A program made the position numbers and the translations under genes. From contig JABBOH010000029.1 in assembly GCA_019351895.1 (NCBI GenBank), positions 1 to 60,092 on the forward strand: 60,092 nucleotides of DNA, read 5' to 3'. Source of the DNA: Pseudomonadota bacterium. GTDB taxonomy: Bacteria; Pseudomonadota; Alphaproteobacteria; Acetobacterales; Acetobacteraceae. Below the pieces are notes generated by a model, which searched no databases, was not told the DNA's origin, and worked only from the letters and a program-made list of their open reading frames with translations. Shown here one piece after another: positions 28,299 through 35,836 of the stretch; positions within the stretch are counted from its first letter, which is position 1, and the number at the start of each line of letters is the position of its first letter.

Positions 28299-29890
28299 AG
28301 AAAAAACTCCTTGGGGGAGCGCTCGGCGTAGCGCTCTCGGTTGGTCTTCTCGCCTCCCATGGATGGGGCGCCACCAAGGTGCCGCCTCAATCGCCGGGGC
28401 AGGGGCCGGCGCAGACCCAGAACGCAGATGCAGCCCTTATCGCGAAGGGGAAGTATCTGACCACTATGGGAGATTGCGTCGGTTGCCACACCGCCAACGG
28501 CGGCCACGAGTTTGCTGGCGGCCAGTATATGGGCATGCCTTTCGGCGCCATCTCCACGCCCAACATCACTCCCGACGTTGAAACCGGGATCGGGAAATAT
28601 ACCGATGCCGACTTTATCAGGCTGATGCATCACGGCGTGACGCGGAGTGGGCAGTATATCTACCCCGCAATGCCCTATCCCTGGTATGCGACCGTGCCGG
28701 ATGACGATCTTCTCGCCATCAAAGCCTACCTGTTCTCGCTGCCGCCGATTGATGCGCCACGTCGGCCGAACCACGTTTGGTTCCCGTTCACCATCCGTCC
28801 GGCAATCTCCATCTGGGACGCGTTATTCGTCCCAGGCAAAACCTTCCGACCGGATCCGAGGCTGACCGCGGAGCAGAACCGTGGCTCCTACATTGTCAAC
28901 GGCCTCGAGCATTGCGGAGAGTGCCATAACCACCGCAATTTTCTTGGCAACACTGCGATCGCCCTCAACGTGCTTGGAGCTCCGATAACGAAGTGGTACG
29001 CGCCGAGCCTGCGGTTCGACCCGACGACGGGCATTGGCCGCTTCAGCGACAAGGATCTGGTCGAGTTCCTCGGAACGGGTGATTCGCCCCAGATGGGCAC
29101 GGTCGCCGGACCGATGGCCGAGGTCATCGACTACAGCACGAAGCATCTGAGCGAGTCCGATCGGAAGGCAATCGTCGCGTACCTCCATACGCTGCCGCCG
29201 ACGCCCGCTTACTTCGAGTGGAAGCGTAATCCTGGCATCCCGGCGATGCTCGCCGGGCGGCAGGTCTATCTCAGCCGCTGCGCCTCGTGCCATCAACCGG
29301 ACGGCCAGGGGATTCCTGGCAAGATCCCAGCGCTCGACGGCAACGGCATGGTGACCGCCACCGGCCCGCAGACCATGATCCGCGTCATCATCGGTGGGTT
29401 GGAGGCGCGCGGTTCCTACGCCCTGATGCCCGGTGTCGGGGTCAACATGTCGGACAAAGAGGTTGCCGAGGTCACGAACTACGTGCGGCAAGCCTGGAGC
29501 AATGTGGCACCGATGTCGGCCGGGCCGTTCCTTGTGCGGATGATCCGGAAGGATACCCATACCTTCACGAATGGGGAGCGTCCGGATGGGTGCCCGACGC
29601 TCGTCGATGCCAAGCTCCAATCCGTTCTTGCGGACAAGTCGAACGGGCTGGACGCCCTGCTTAAGACGACGACCATGCCGAACCTGCTCAACCACGTGAA
29701 CGACATCGTGCAGAAGCTGCATACGCTGGCGCCCGATGTTGCGCAGAACAACGTGGTCAACGGTATGGCCATCGCCTACTGCCCGATCGTCAATGCCAAC
29801 TCCAGCATCCCGCCAAGCGAGAAGGCCTGGACGATCATGCACTTCGCCGATCGGCTCTACACGCAGCTCTCCACGAACGGGAGTGACTGA
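28295..29890 (+). CDS. triheme cytochrome c, alcohol/gluconate dehydrogenase cytochrome-subunit type, in the puf operon
   Basis: 531 residues with a cleavable signal peptide ([19 protein letters not shown]). Three c-heme sites: CVGCH 61-65, CGECH 207-211 and CASCH 329-333, the spacing of membrane-dehydrogenase cytochrome subunits (AdhB-like). The segments GKYLTTMGDCVGCHT, MPYPWYATVPDDD and SDKDLVEFL fit that family. About 110 C-terminal residues (after YVRQAWSNV) go beyond the usual end, contain two Cys and no heme, and are unrecognised. The ATG overlaps the pufC stop (ATGA). No dehydrogenase subunit is encoded nearby, so electron transfer to PufC is the likeliest role; this is inference. Confidence 0.85.
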   Translation: MKKKLLGGALGVALSVGLLASHGWGATKVPPQSPGQGPAQTQNADAALIAKGKYLTTMGDCVGCHTANGGHEFAGGQYMGMPFGAISTPNITPDVETGIGKYTDADFIRLMHHGVTRSGQYIYPAMPYPWYATVPDDDLLAIKAYLFSLPPIDAPRRPNHVWFPFTIRPAISIWDALFVPGKTFRPDPRLTAEQNRGSYIVNGLEHCGECHNHRNFLGNTAIALNVLGAPITKWYAPSLRFDPTTGIGRFSDKDLVEFLGTGDSPQMGTVAGPMAEVIDYSTKHLSESDRKAIVAYLHTLPPTPAYFEWKRNPGIPAMLAGRQVYLSRCASCHQPDGQGIPGKIPALDGNGMVTATGPQTMIRVIIGGLEARGSYALMPGVGVNMSDKEVAEVTNYVRQAWSNVAPMSAGPFLVRMIRKDTHTFTNGERPDGCPTLVDAKLQSVLADKSNGLDALLKTTTMPNLLNHVNDIVQKLHTLAPDVAQNNVVNGMAIAYCPIVNANSSIPPSEKAWTIMHFADRLYTQLSTNGSD

Positions 29891-29891
29891 C

Positions 29892-30095
29892 ATGTACTTC
29901 GGGTGGTTCGTTTTCATCTTCGTGGTGTGGGCCTGGTTTACCGGAGGCTCCATCTATGGTTGGCGGGAGCGCACGGTCGGCCCTTGGATAACTCTGGGCT
30001 CGGTCGCCGTCTGGACCGGGATCGCGCTCCTGATCGTGCTCTTCGCGATGCCCTATTGGCAGGTCATATTCTGGACGCTGATCCAGCCTGGGTGA
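29892..30095 (+). CDS. small two-helix membrane protein at the end of the puf operon, unknown
   Basis: 67 residues from ATG 29892, one base after the cytochrome stop. The N-terminus is hydrophobic and aromatic (YFGWFVFIFVVWAWFTGG, residues 2-19), followed by a short charged turn GWRERTVGP and a long second hydrophobic helix (about residues 33-62) ending WQVIFWTLIQPG. There are eight Trp residues. I do not recognise a family. Its place after pufC and the triheme cytochrome suggests an anchor for the cytochrome or an accessory RC-LH1 subunit. Convergent with crtI, 28 bases away. Confidence 0.7.
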   Translation: MYFGWFVFIFVVWAWFTGGSIYGWRERTVGPWITLGSVAVWTGIALLIVLFAMPYWQVIFWTLIQPG

Positions 30096-30123
30096 CTGAG
30101 GGGCAGGGACGGGCGCGGAACGC

Positions 30124-31635
30124 TCAGCCGCGCTCGTCCCGAAGCAGCGCCTCGACCACCTTGGCCGAGGTGAGCACGCCGGGAAGGCCGGCTCCGGGAT
30201 GAGTGCCGGCGCCGACCAGGTAAAGCCCGGCAACTTCCTCCGACCTGTTATGAAACCGAAACCATGCCGACTGCGTCAGGCGGGGCGAGACGGAGAATCC
30301 GGCTCCGTGCCGGCTGCGGTAGTCGCGTCGGAAGGTCTCGGGCGTCATCCAGCTTTCGGTGACGATAGCCTGGGAAAGCCCTGGCAACTCTCGCGTCTCC
30401 AGCATCGAGACGAGCCTGTCCCGAAGGCGTGGTGCCGCCGCGGCCCAGTCGATCCCGGAACGCAGGTTCGGTACCGGCGCCAGCACGTAGAAGGCATCCT
30501 GGCCCGGCGGCGCCATGCCGGGGTCGGTCGCCGTTGGACGATGCAGATAGAGGCTGAGGTCTTCCGGCACATGATCGGGGCGTCCGAAGATCTCGTCGAG
30601 CAGCGCGCGATAGCGTTCGCCGAGCAGGATCGTGTGATGAGCCGTATTCTCGTAGCGGCGGTCGGTGCCGAAGTAGAAGACGAACAGGCCCATGGAGTAG
30701 TCGAGCCGGTCGAGCCGCCGGTCTGTCCAGCGGCGCCGCTTCATGCCGGGCAGGAGGTCGGCATAAATCGCGGGTGCATCCGCATTGGCGATCACCCTGC
30801 TGGCGGGCAGCGTCTCGCCGGTCGCCAGGGCGACGCCCGTGATCCGGCCATTCTCGTGCAGCAGCCGCCCCACATCGGCCTGCAACCGGATCGTGATGCC
30901 CTGTCGCTCCATGAGAGCGCCGAGTGCCGCCACGAGTGCGCCGGTGCCGCCCTTGGCGAACCATACGCCATGAGCCCGCTCAAGATGCTGGATGAGGGCG
31001 TACACGCCGCTGGTGTGGAACGGATGGCCGCCGACAAGAAGCGGCTGCAGCGTGAAGACGCGCCGCAGGCTCTCGTCACGCAGATAGCGCCGGACGATGC
31101 CGTAGACGCTGCGGTGGCCGCCGAGCCGCAGAAGTGCCGGGAAGGCTTTGAGCATCGTGGCGAATTCATGAAATGGCGTTGCGCCGTAGCGTTCGTAGCC
31201 AACGCGATACAGTTCGGCGGAATGGCGCAGCATCTTTTCGTAGCCAGCACGATCCGCCGATGAGAAACGTGCGACCTCGGCCCGCATGGCGGCCGGATCT
31301 CCGCTCAAATCAAATGAATGACCGTCGATGAAACGAACGCGATAGAAGGGAAACACCGGCAGAAGCGTCACATGGTGACTGAGCGTTTCGCCGAAAAGTG
31401 TGAATAGCTCTTCAAGAAGAAATGGTGCCGTGATAACGGTCGGTCCAGCGTCAAATCGAAAGCCATCATGTTCGACGACGCGTCCGCGGCCGCCGAGCTG
31501 TTCGAGACGATCAAGCAGCGTCACATCGTAGCCCAATGCGCGCGCGCGAAGTGCAGCCGCAATGCCGCCAAAGCCGCCGCCAATAACGATCAAATTTCCG
31601 CTGGGTGGGTGTGTCGCCCGCGATTCAGAAGCCAT
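30124..31635 (-). CDS. crtI: phytoene desaturase
   Basis: 503 residues. It has the FAD-binding LIVIGGGFGGIAAALRARA region near residue 15, RLEQLGGRGRVVEHDGFRFDAGPTVI (quoted in part), WFAKGGTGALVAALGALMER, and the C-terminal LYLVGAGTHPGAGLPGVLTS that is typical of bacterial CrtI. CrtI converts phytoene through several desaturations to neurosporene or lycopene. It stands alone on the minus strand, convergent with the puf operon; phytoene synthase is far away at 58969. A short non-coding gap upstream separates it from a small unknown plus-strand ORF. Confidence 0.94.
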   Translation of the reverse strand: MASESRATHPPSGNLIVIGGGFGGIAAALRARALGYDVTLLDRLEQLGGRGRVVEHDGFRFDAGPTVITAPFLLEELFTLFGETLSHHVTLLPVFPFYRVRFIDGHSFDLSGDPAAMRAEVARFSSADRAGYEKMLRHSAELYRVGYERYGATPFHEFATMLKAFPALLRLGGHRSVYGIVRRYLRDESLRRVFTLQPLLVGGHPFHTSGVYALIQHLERAHGVWFAKGGTGALVAALGALMERQGITIRLQADVGRLLHENGRITGVALATGETLPASRVIANADAPAIYADLLPGMKRRRWTDRRLDRLDYSMGLFVFYFGTDRRYENTAHHTILLGERYRALLDEIFGRPDHVPEDLSLYLHRPTATDPGMAPPGQDAFYVLAPVPNLRSGIDWAAAAPRLRDRLVSMLETRELPGLSQAIVTESWMTPETFRRDYRSRHGAGFSVSPRLTQSAWFRFHNRSEEVAGLYLVGAGTHPGAGLPGVLTSAKVVEALLRDERG

Positions 31636-31768
31636 TACCGATCGGACATTCGTTGCGGAGTTTTAAAGGTAGATCAAAACTACTTGAAATCGCAATCCCA
31701 CGCATCCCATAGCGGAGCAAAGTCAGTATCTCTACGGGCATGCGAGCTGGCGATGATGGTAAACAGAC

Positions 31769-32092
31769 ATGATGGACACTCCGGACGGCGATGTCCCGGA
31801 TGCGGCACCGCATGCGCTGCGCGAAGAGAGGGACAGCGGATGGTCGTTGCTCGGTGCAGCGCTGCAGCGGCCGCGCGCGATGGAGAACACAACTCTGACG
31901 GCGGTGCTTTTGCTGTTTCTCGTCGCAGCTGACGACAGGGAGAAAGCGATGCCGGCGTCTGGCCGGGTAATCAACCTCATCAGCGAGTTGCAGCAGCTTC
32001 GTGCCGACACATCGACGGGCGACGGACTGCGGGCGTCGATCATCAAGCGCTTGAGCGACGCGATCACCGTTCTGCGTCGCGATCTCGATTGA
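31769..32092 (+). CDS. hypothetical small protein
   Basis: 107 residues from tandem ATGs at 31769, running opposite to both neighbours (divergent from crtI, convergent with hemC, 33 bases from its stop). No family is recognised. The first 35 residues are charged, followed by a short hydrophobic patch TLTAVLLLFLVAA and a helical C-terminal part (RVINLISELQQLR, then RASIIKRLSDAITVLRRDL). The hydrophobic patch is short for a membrane span. GC usage is close to that of neighbours. An internal Met at residue 38 could also be the start. It may not be a gene. Confidence 0.4.
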   Translation: MMDTPDGDVPDAAPHALREERDSGWSLLGAALQRPRAMENTTLTAVLLLFLVAADDREKAMPASGRVINLISELQQLRADTSTGDGLRASIIKRLSDAITVLRRDLD

Positions 32093-32125
32093 CAAAAGCT
32101 GCGGCCGGGCGCCCGGCCGACCCAA

Positions 32126-33169
32126 TCACGCAAAGACCGACGCCGGCGCCCCTGCCTTCAGACTTGCGCCAAGTTCCGCACCCATACGAGCCGCATCCGC
32201 GCAGCCGCCCTCGATCTCGCCGCGGCGCAAAAATGTGCCGTCGGTGGAGGCGAGCAGCCCGCTCAGCCGCAGCCGGTTGTCCGGCAGGAGTTGTCCGAAG
32301 GCGCCGATCGGGGTGGAGCAGGAGCCGTCCAGCGTGCCGAGGAGCGACCTTTCCGCCGTGGCAGCAACACGCGCGGCGCGGTCCTCCACGATCTTGAGCA
32401 GGTCCCGCAGTTCCGTCGCGTCTTCCCGGGCCGTTATGCCGACGATGCCCTGGCAGGCCGCCGGCAGCATGGTTTCGGGCGAGAGCGCGATCGTGGCCTC
32501 GGCCTCGAGCCCGAGACGCCTGAGGCCGGCCATTGCCAGAAGGCTTGCCGCGCAGTCACCGTGGCGGATCTTGTCGAGCCGGGAATGGACGTTGCCGCGC
32601 ATCATCGTGATGTTGAGGTCGGGGCGCGCATGCAGCAGCTGCGCCTGCCGGCGCACCGAGCAGGTTCCGACGATGGCGCCATGCGGCAGGATCGCAAGAG
32701 GGTCAGCCTCGTCCAAGTCCTCGCAGCCATCACTCAGAATAAGCGCGTCGCGCACGTCCTCGCGCGGCAGGGTGCAGGCGAGCACAATGCCGGGCGGCAG
32801 TGCCGTTTCCAGATCCTTTAGGCTGTGGACCGCAAGATCGATGCGCCCGTCCATCAGCGCCTCGTGGATCTCCTTGGCGAACAGGCCCTTGCCGCCAATC
32901 TCGGCGAGCCGGCGGTCCTGCACGGCATCCCCGGTGGTGCGGATCACGTGTTCCTGAAACACATCCATCTGATGCAGCACCGGGCAGACCCGGGCGAGCA
33001 CCTTGAGGAAGCTTCGTGTCTGTTGCAGGGCCAGCGGAGAGGCGCGCGTGCCGACACGCAGCGGCAGTCTCGGGTGGTGGCGGGGCACGGAGCCGGGCGT
33101 GACGACAGGGGCTCCGCCGTGCGGCGCCAGCGCGGCAAGCCGGTCGGTCTGCATCGTCGCAGCATCCAT
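32126..33169 (-). CDS. hemC: hydroxymethylbilane synthase (porphobilinogen deaminase)
   Basis: 347 residues. HemC joins four porphobilinogens to make the linear tetrapyrrole. Visible features are LRVGTRASPLALQQT, IGGKGLFAKEIHEALMDGRID (quoted in part), AVHSLKDLETALPPG, GTCSVRRQAQLLHARPD and NVHSRLDK. The dipyrromethane-cofactor Cys is in LDGSCSTPIGAFG. The N-terminus is about 30 residues longer than usual before LPLRVGTR, so a later start is possible. The start shares one base with the tspO stop (TGATG). A heme-pathway gene inside the PGC should raise precursor flow with pigment demand. Confidence 0.93.
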   Translation of the reverse strand: MDAATMQTDRLAALAPHGGAPVVTPGSVPRHHPRLPLRVGTRASPLALQQTRSFLKVLARVCPVLHQMDVFQEHVIRTTGDAVQDRRLAEIGGKGLFAKEIHEALMDGRIDLAVHSLKDLETALPPGIVLACTLPREDVRDALILSDGCEDLDEADPLAILPHGAIVGTCSVRRQAQLLHARPDLNITMMRGNVHSRLDKIRHGDCAASLLAMAGLRRLGLEAEATIALSPETMLPAACQGIVGITAREDATELRDLLKIVEDRAARVAATAERSLLGTLDGSCSTPIGAFGQLLPDNRLRLSGLLASTDGTFLRRGEIEGGCADAARMGAELGASLKAGAPASVFA

Positions 33170-33708
33170 CAGCGTTGTCCTTCAACGATGTCGCCGGGCG
33201 GTGCCGCGCCGGGGGCCGCCAGGCCGTGCGCCATGCCGCCGTGGAATGGCGCATTGAGCCGCACGACGGCGAGGTTCAGACCTGAGGCAGTGCTTACCCA
33301 AAGGAAATACGGAAGCAGTAGCGCGGCCGCCCAGGGCGCACGCGGATAGAAGGCGATGATCAGGGCGAGGATCGACAGCCACAAGCCCAAGGTCTCGACG
33401 AAAGCCCAGTCTGGGCGGCGTAGCTTGAAGAACAACACGTTCCGCGACACGTTGAGCACGGCGTTCAGGGCGAACAGTCCGATGGTCACGGCCTCTTCGG
33501 TCGGCGTCGCGGCGCTGTGCCAGGCGATGAGCGCGCTACATGCCGTGAACACCGCGATGATGCTCCAGATCGGGCCGAAGGCCCAGGCGGGCGGCCGCCA
33601 GGACGGGTTGCGGAGCGACCTGTACCAGGGCGTGATCTCGGTGAAGGCGCTGCCCGCGCCGAGCACGCCGATGGTCGCTGCCACCACGATGACGACCGAG
33701 GCGATCAT
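33169..33708 (-). CDS. tspO: TspO/MBR-family tryptophan-rich sensory protein
   Basis: 179 residues with five membrane helices. The motif block TPWYRSLRNPSWRPPAWAFG is near residue 27, followed by WSIIAVFTACSALIAW and the W-A-F segment RRPDWAFVETLGLW. The end has LLLPYFLWVSTASGLNLAVVRLN, the usual porphyrin-binding helix 5. In Rhodobacter, TspO in the outer membrane modulates photosynthesis-gene expression, probably by porphyrin export or degradation. It overlaps bchP by 4 bases and abuts hemC, matching a role in tetrapyrrole balance. It is the closer of the two TspO copies to the canonical sequence. Confidence 0.9.
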   Translation of the reverse strand: MIASVVIVVAATIGVLGAGSAFTEITPWYRSLRNPSWRPPAWAFGPIWSIIAVFTACSALIAWHSAATPTEEAVTIGLFALNAVLNVSRNVLFFKLRRPDWAFVETLGLWLSILALIIAFYPRAPWAAALLLPYFLWVSTASGLNLAVVRLNAPFHGGMAHGLAAPGAAPPGDIVEGQR

Positions 33709-34931
33709 GCTTGCAGCAGACCGGTCAGATGGCCAATGTTCTTGAAGAAGATGCGGACATGCGCGATTGGTTTCGCGCGCACCAGCTCCTTCGTCATATA
33801 GGCCGCCCAGGTGAGTTTCTGCACATCCTGATCGCGGCAGATGCTGACGAAGCGTTCCCGCCGGCCGTCGCTGGAATACCAGTAGCGTTGCATGATCCCG
33901 AGGATCCAGAAGACCTGCCCGTGGCTGCGCATGAAGCGGCGGCGGGCCTCGCGAAGCGCGCGGACCTCGCCGGTGGCGAGAAAGCGCTCGACTGCCTCGC
34001 CCGCCAGCTGACCGCCGAGCATCGCGTAGTAGATGCCCTCGCCGGACGCCGGGGCCACGACGCCCGCGGCGTCTCCCGCCAAAAGCACGCTCTGGCCGTC
34101 ATCCCAACGGGGTAGCGGCTTCAGAGGTATCGGCGCGCCTTCGCGGCGGATGGTCTCAGCCCCTGCCAGCCCCGCGGTTTCGCGCAACGCCGTGGTCGCC
34201 TTGCGTAGAGCGAACCCCTTGTTGGCGCTACCGAGGCCGACGCTGGTCGTGGCGCCATGCGGAAAGACCCAACCGTAGAAATCAGGGGAAATCGCGCCTT
34301 TGTAGTGGACTTCGCAACGGGCCGGATCGAAGGCACCGTGGGTGGGGGAGCGGACGATCTCGTGATAGGCGAAGACGTAGCGCATTTTCTCGGCGCCCTT
34401 CACACCGGCCGCCCGCGCGACGCCCGATCGGGCTCCATCAGCGCCGATGACCGAGCGGGCGAGCAGGGTGAAGGCCTGCCCATCGGGTCCTGTCTCGCGG
34501 CATTGGAGCATGACGACGCCGTCAGCGTCGCGGCTCAGACCTTCGAACAGACCCGTCCGCAGGTGAGCGCCGTCCGCGGCGGCGCGTGCGCGCAGCCACG
34601 CATCGAATTCCTGGCGGTCGACCATGCCGACGAAGCCCTTTTCGATCGGCATGTCCGCGATGCGGTCCGAGGGGGCGAAGACGCGGGCGGAGGTGACGCG
34701 CGCCGCGAGCAGTTCGTCGGGGATCGCGTAATCCTGGATGCAGCGAGGCGGGATGGCTCCGCCGCAAGGCTTTACCCGACCGCCACGGTCGAGCAGCAAT
34801 ACGGAGCGTCCGCTTTTGGCCAGAAGCGAGGCGGCGGTGGCGCCGGATGGGCCACCGCCCACCACGATGGTGTCGTAAATCGGCTGGCCGGTCATGCTAA
34901 GGCCTCCGGTATGGTTTGCGGGCGCCGCCAT
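33705..34931 (-). CDS. bchP: geranylgeranyl bacteriochlorophyll reductase
   Basis: 408 residues from ATG 34931 (TAATG junction with bchG); an internal Met at 34895 just before GQPIYDTIVVGGGPSGATA is an equally possible start. The FAD-binding GGGPSGATAASLLAKSG, KPCGGAIPPRC and IGADGARSGVARAAG motifs are those of ChlP/BchP. BchP reduces the geranylgeranyl tail to phytyl in three steps. C-terminal conserved parts include LLAGDAAGVVAPASGEGIYYA and the short helices ending NIGHLTGLL. It follows bchG, whose product is its substrate. Confidence 0.95.
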   Translation of the reverse strand: MAAPANHTGGLSMTGQPIYDTIVVGGGPSGATAASLLAKSGRSVLLLDRGGRVKPCGGAIPPRCIQDYAIPDELLAARVTSARVFAPSDRIADMPIEKGFVGMVDRQEFDAWLRARAAADGAHLRTGLFEGLSRDADGVVMLQCRETGPDGQAFTLLARSVIGADGARSGVARAAGVKGAEKMRYVFAYHEIVRSPTHGAFDPARCEVHYKGAISPDFYGWVFPHGATTSVGLGSANKGFALRKATTALRETAGLAGAETIRREGAPIPLKPLPRWDDGQSVLLAGDAAGVVAPASGEGIYYAMLGGQLAGEAVERFLATGEVRALREARRRFMRSHGQVFWILGIMQRYWYSSDGRRERFVSICRDQDVQKLTWAAYMTKELVRAKPIAHVRIFFKNIGHLTGLLQA

Positions 34932-35836
34932 TACGGTGCCAGCGCGAATGCGGTGGCCAACATGCCGAGCACATAGAGCGTCGTGCCCGTCGCGTTGTAC
35001 CAGGGAGCGCGGCCGCGAGGATCCTCCAGCAGCCGGAGCATCAGTGCGAGTTGGGCTGTCAGCAAAGCAACGACGATGCAGGCATGGATGGGCATGCCCC
35101 AGATCAGCAGCAGCACAATGATCGTGACCTGGGCCGCCGCCATCGTCAGGCAGGCGAGCCGGCAGGCGCGGTCGGGGCCGAGCTTCGCGGGCAGAGAGCC
35201 GAGCCCCATCTGCCGGTCGCCTTCGATCGACTTGAAGTCGTTGAGCGTCATGATGCCGTGCGCGCCAAGGCTATAGATCAGCGCCACCAGGATGATCGCG
35301 TGGGACGGCATCGCCCGCAGGCAGACAGCCGCACCCGCGAACCACGGTAGGCCCTCGTAGGAGATGCCGACGGCGAGGTTGCTCCACCAGCCGTTGCGCT
35401 TGAGGCGGATCGGCGGGGCGCTGTAGATCCAGGCGAGGACCATGCCGATAGCGGTGGCGATCGCTACCGGCCAGCCGAGGGTGAGCGCCACACAGGCGGT
35501 CAGGATGGTCCAGCCGATGGCAATGCCGAAGCCCCAGATGCCCGGCACCCGGCCCGATGGGATCGGCCGTTTCGGCTCGTTGATGGCATCGACATGCCGG
35601 TCGTACCAGTCGTTCACCGCCTGGCTGGTACCGCAGGCCAGCGGGCCGGACAGCACAGCGCCGACCGCAACCACGCCCCAGCCAAGGCGATGCGGGCCTC
35701 CCGCCGAAACGACACCGCAGCCGAAAGCCCAGATCGGGGCGAACCAGGTGATGGGTTTGAGCAGCTCCAGCAACGCCGAAGGGCTCGGCCACAGACGGAC
35801 CGGAGAGAGAGCCGCCGTGTGGCCGTGTTCGCTCAC
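34931..35836 (-). CDS. bchG: bacteriochlorophyll synthase (geranylgeranyl transferase)
   Basis: 301 residues from GTG 35836, overlapping the ppsR stop (GTGA). It is a UbiA-type membrane prenyltransferase that esterifies bacteriochlorophyllide a with geranylgeranyl-PP. The Asp-rich site NDWYDRHVDAINEPKRPIPSG (quoted in part) and the second site LNDFKSIEGDRQMGL are present, with about eight membrane helices. The open frame extends to 36145 through ppsR, but homology begins near the GTG. Confidence 0.94.
   Translation of the reverse strand: MSEHGHTAALSPVRLWPSPSALLELLKPITWFAPIWAFGCGVVSAGGPHRLGWGVVAVGAVLSGPLACGTSQAVNDWYDRHVDAINEPKRPIPSGRVPGIWGFGIAIGWTILTACVALTLGWPVAIATAIGMVLAWIYSAPPIRLKRNGWWSNLAVGISYEGLPWFAGAAVCLRAMPSHAIILVALIYSLGAHGIMTLNDFKSIEGDRQMGLGSLPAKLGPDRACRLACLTMAAAQVTIIVLLLIWGMPIHACIVVALLTAQLALMLRLLEDPRGRAPWYNATGTTLYVLGMLATAFALAP

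Noticed and set aside
31625-32125. Minus-strand 166-residue frame opposite the small ORF at 31769
   Set aside because: Arg/Cys/Ser-rich shadow with no homology; the plus-strand frame is the better candidate.
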